Source: Syntrophomonas sp. (lineage in GTDB: Bacteria > Bacillota > Syntrophomonadia > Syntrophomonadales > Syntrophomonadaceae). From it: a stretch of 64,000 nt of DNA. Location: NCBI GenBank assembly GCA_016841245.1, contig JAENZN010000001.1:1-64000 (forward strand), written 5' to 3'. The position numbers and the translations under genes are program-made. Shown one piece after another: positions 63,608-64,000 of this stretch (the stretch's first letter is position 1; every line of letters begins with the position of its first letter). The notes under the pieces are model-generated. The model had not been told where the DNA came from and did not search any database. It was given only the letters and a program-made list of their open reading frames with translations.

Positions 63608-63621
63608 TGAATTATTGTTCA
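63608..63621 (-). promoter_or_regulatory. CadC/SmtB-type operator
   Basis: On the minus strand TGAACAATAATTCA is an inverted repeat of the ArsR/SmtB kind (TGAA-N6-TTCA); the SmtB site reads TGAACAGTTATTCA from memory. It is 32 bases before the repressor start. Confidence 0.6.
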
Positions 63622-63706
63622 TATGTACATTTTCTCTTATTTTGTTAGACAGGTCAAGCTGTCCAAGCAAAAGAATATTTTGCAAGATATTCCCCATCTT
63701 TATCTA

Positions 63707-63744
63707 AAATGAGATGCAAGGCCCGATTACCTTGCATCTCATTT
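63707..63744. terminator. Bidirectional terminator
   Basis: AAATGAGATGCAAGG and CCTTGCATCTCATTT form a perfect 15-bp stem with an 8-base loop. It separates the gene at the right edge from the cadC region on the minus strand. Confidence 0.75.
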
Positions 63745-63814
63745 CCTGTGCTTATTTTCATTTGGCTTAGCTTATCATATACCCTATTTGCTTTCCTTAA
63801 TCATATGATATTAG

Positions 63815-64000
63815 CTATTTAATATTTCCCTTAACAGATCCAATAATTCCAAGCATCATAAATATCATACTTAAACCCCATGCTATACTCAACAGTCCAA
63901 CCGTCAGACTATTTTCTTCCGCAAGCATTGCTGAGGGTACATTAACTTGATTATCTATTAGCTGTAAGAAGAAGAACATACTTAGTGATAACATTACTAA
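63815..64000 (-). CDS. Partial small membrane protein at right edge
   Basis: The minus strand is open from the window edge (64000) to a TAG at 63815, 61 codons. It reads one hydrophobic segment at the start (LVMLSLSMFFFLQLI), a polar loop (DNQVNVPSAMLAEENS) and a second helix (LLSIAWGLSMIFMMLGIIG) ending VKGNIK. The protein is probably a small two- or more-helix membrane protein whose start may lie outside the window. I recognise no family. It is followed by a strong terminator. Confidence 0.5.
   Translation of the reverse strand, partial: LVMLSLSMFFFLQLIDNQVNVPSAMLAEENSLTVGLLSIAWGLSMIFMMLGIIGSVKGNIK

Overview
The window reads as a chromosomal segment of a low-GC, endospore-forming anaerobic Firmicute of the Clostridia. 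I would guess a relative of Syntrophomonas (Syntrophomonadaceae); that placement is inference from gene content, not a database match. Supporting content: futalosine-pathway menaquinone genes (mqnE, mqnA, mqnC), the [FeFe]-hydrogenase maturase gene hydF beside an aspartase gene, a 3-hydroxybutyryl-CoA dehydrogenase, three genes of the spore-associated YheC/YheD ATP-grasp and amidoligase type, and strong AGGAGG-type ribosome binding sites with some TTG/GTG starts.

Layout. 1-4.3 kb: small lipoproteins and membrane proteins, several broken by frameshifts or stops. 4.9-8.5 kb: a LysR regulator, a DUF503 protein and a tandem pair of secreted zinc-peptidase-like proteins. 8.5-20.8 kb: an amidoligase/YheCD operon, ychF-trkA, a pfkA-hbd-PH-domain operon, an HtrA protease and a second YheCD gene. 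21-33.3 kb: DUF523, a PP-loop ATPase, an SGNH hydrolase, a UPF0182 membrane protein, the mqn operon followed by an MTAP-family phosphorylase, an ABC-class ATPase and ddl. 33.5-35.6 kb: a PAS protein, tRNA-Trp and an APC permease. 36.2-41.1 kb: a TetR-controlled ABC-2 efflux operon. 42-46.3 kb: lysA, an AlkD-like protein and two proteins of unknown function. 46.7-51.9 kb: a MarR-led operon with an efflux adaptor, a collapsed second adaptor and a heterodimeric ABC exporter. 52-57.7 kb: a YdbC-like protein, TraB, a diguanylate cyclase, a phospho-acceptor-less receiver and a MATE pump. 57.7-60.6 kb: a histidine-kinase remnant, aspA and hydF. 60.9-63.6 kb: a metal P-type ATPase with a CadC-type repressor and its operator.

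The most interesting signal is in non-coding DNA. Two copies of a roughly 240-bp element flank the TetR/ABC-2 operon (about 35.88-36.15 kb and 41.67-41.94 kb). Each encodes on the minus strand a 22-residue hydrophobic peptide beginning M/V-NTYE, with its own promoter and Shine-Dalgarno. Each also has a good promoter on the plus strand, 7 bases upstream of an identical 44-nt segment, so an antisense RNA from the toxin 3' region is predicted. The toxin mRNA could pair its 5' leader with its 3' end (TTCGTGGGG with CCCCACGAA), and the 3' hairpin shows compensatory base changes between the copies. Together this looks like a duplicated type I toxin-antitoxin system of the holin-like toxin type.

A second theme is a set of dispersed palindromes of two families (GACGGTTC-type and GCACTAACTTAC-type) at gene ends, resembling REP elements. 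A third is gene decay: at least six broken genes or gene remnants are visible, so either the region is accessory and eroding or the assembly carries indel errors in places.
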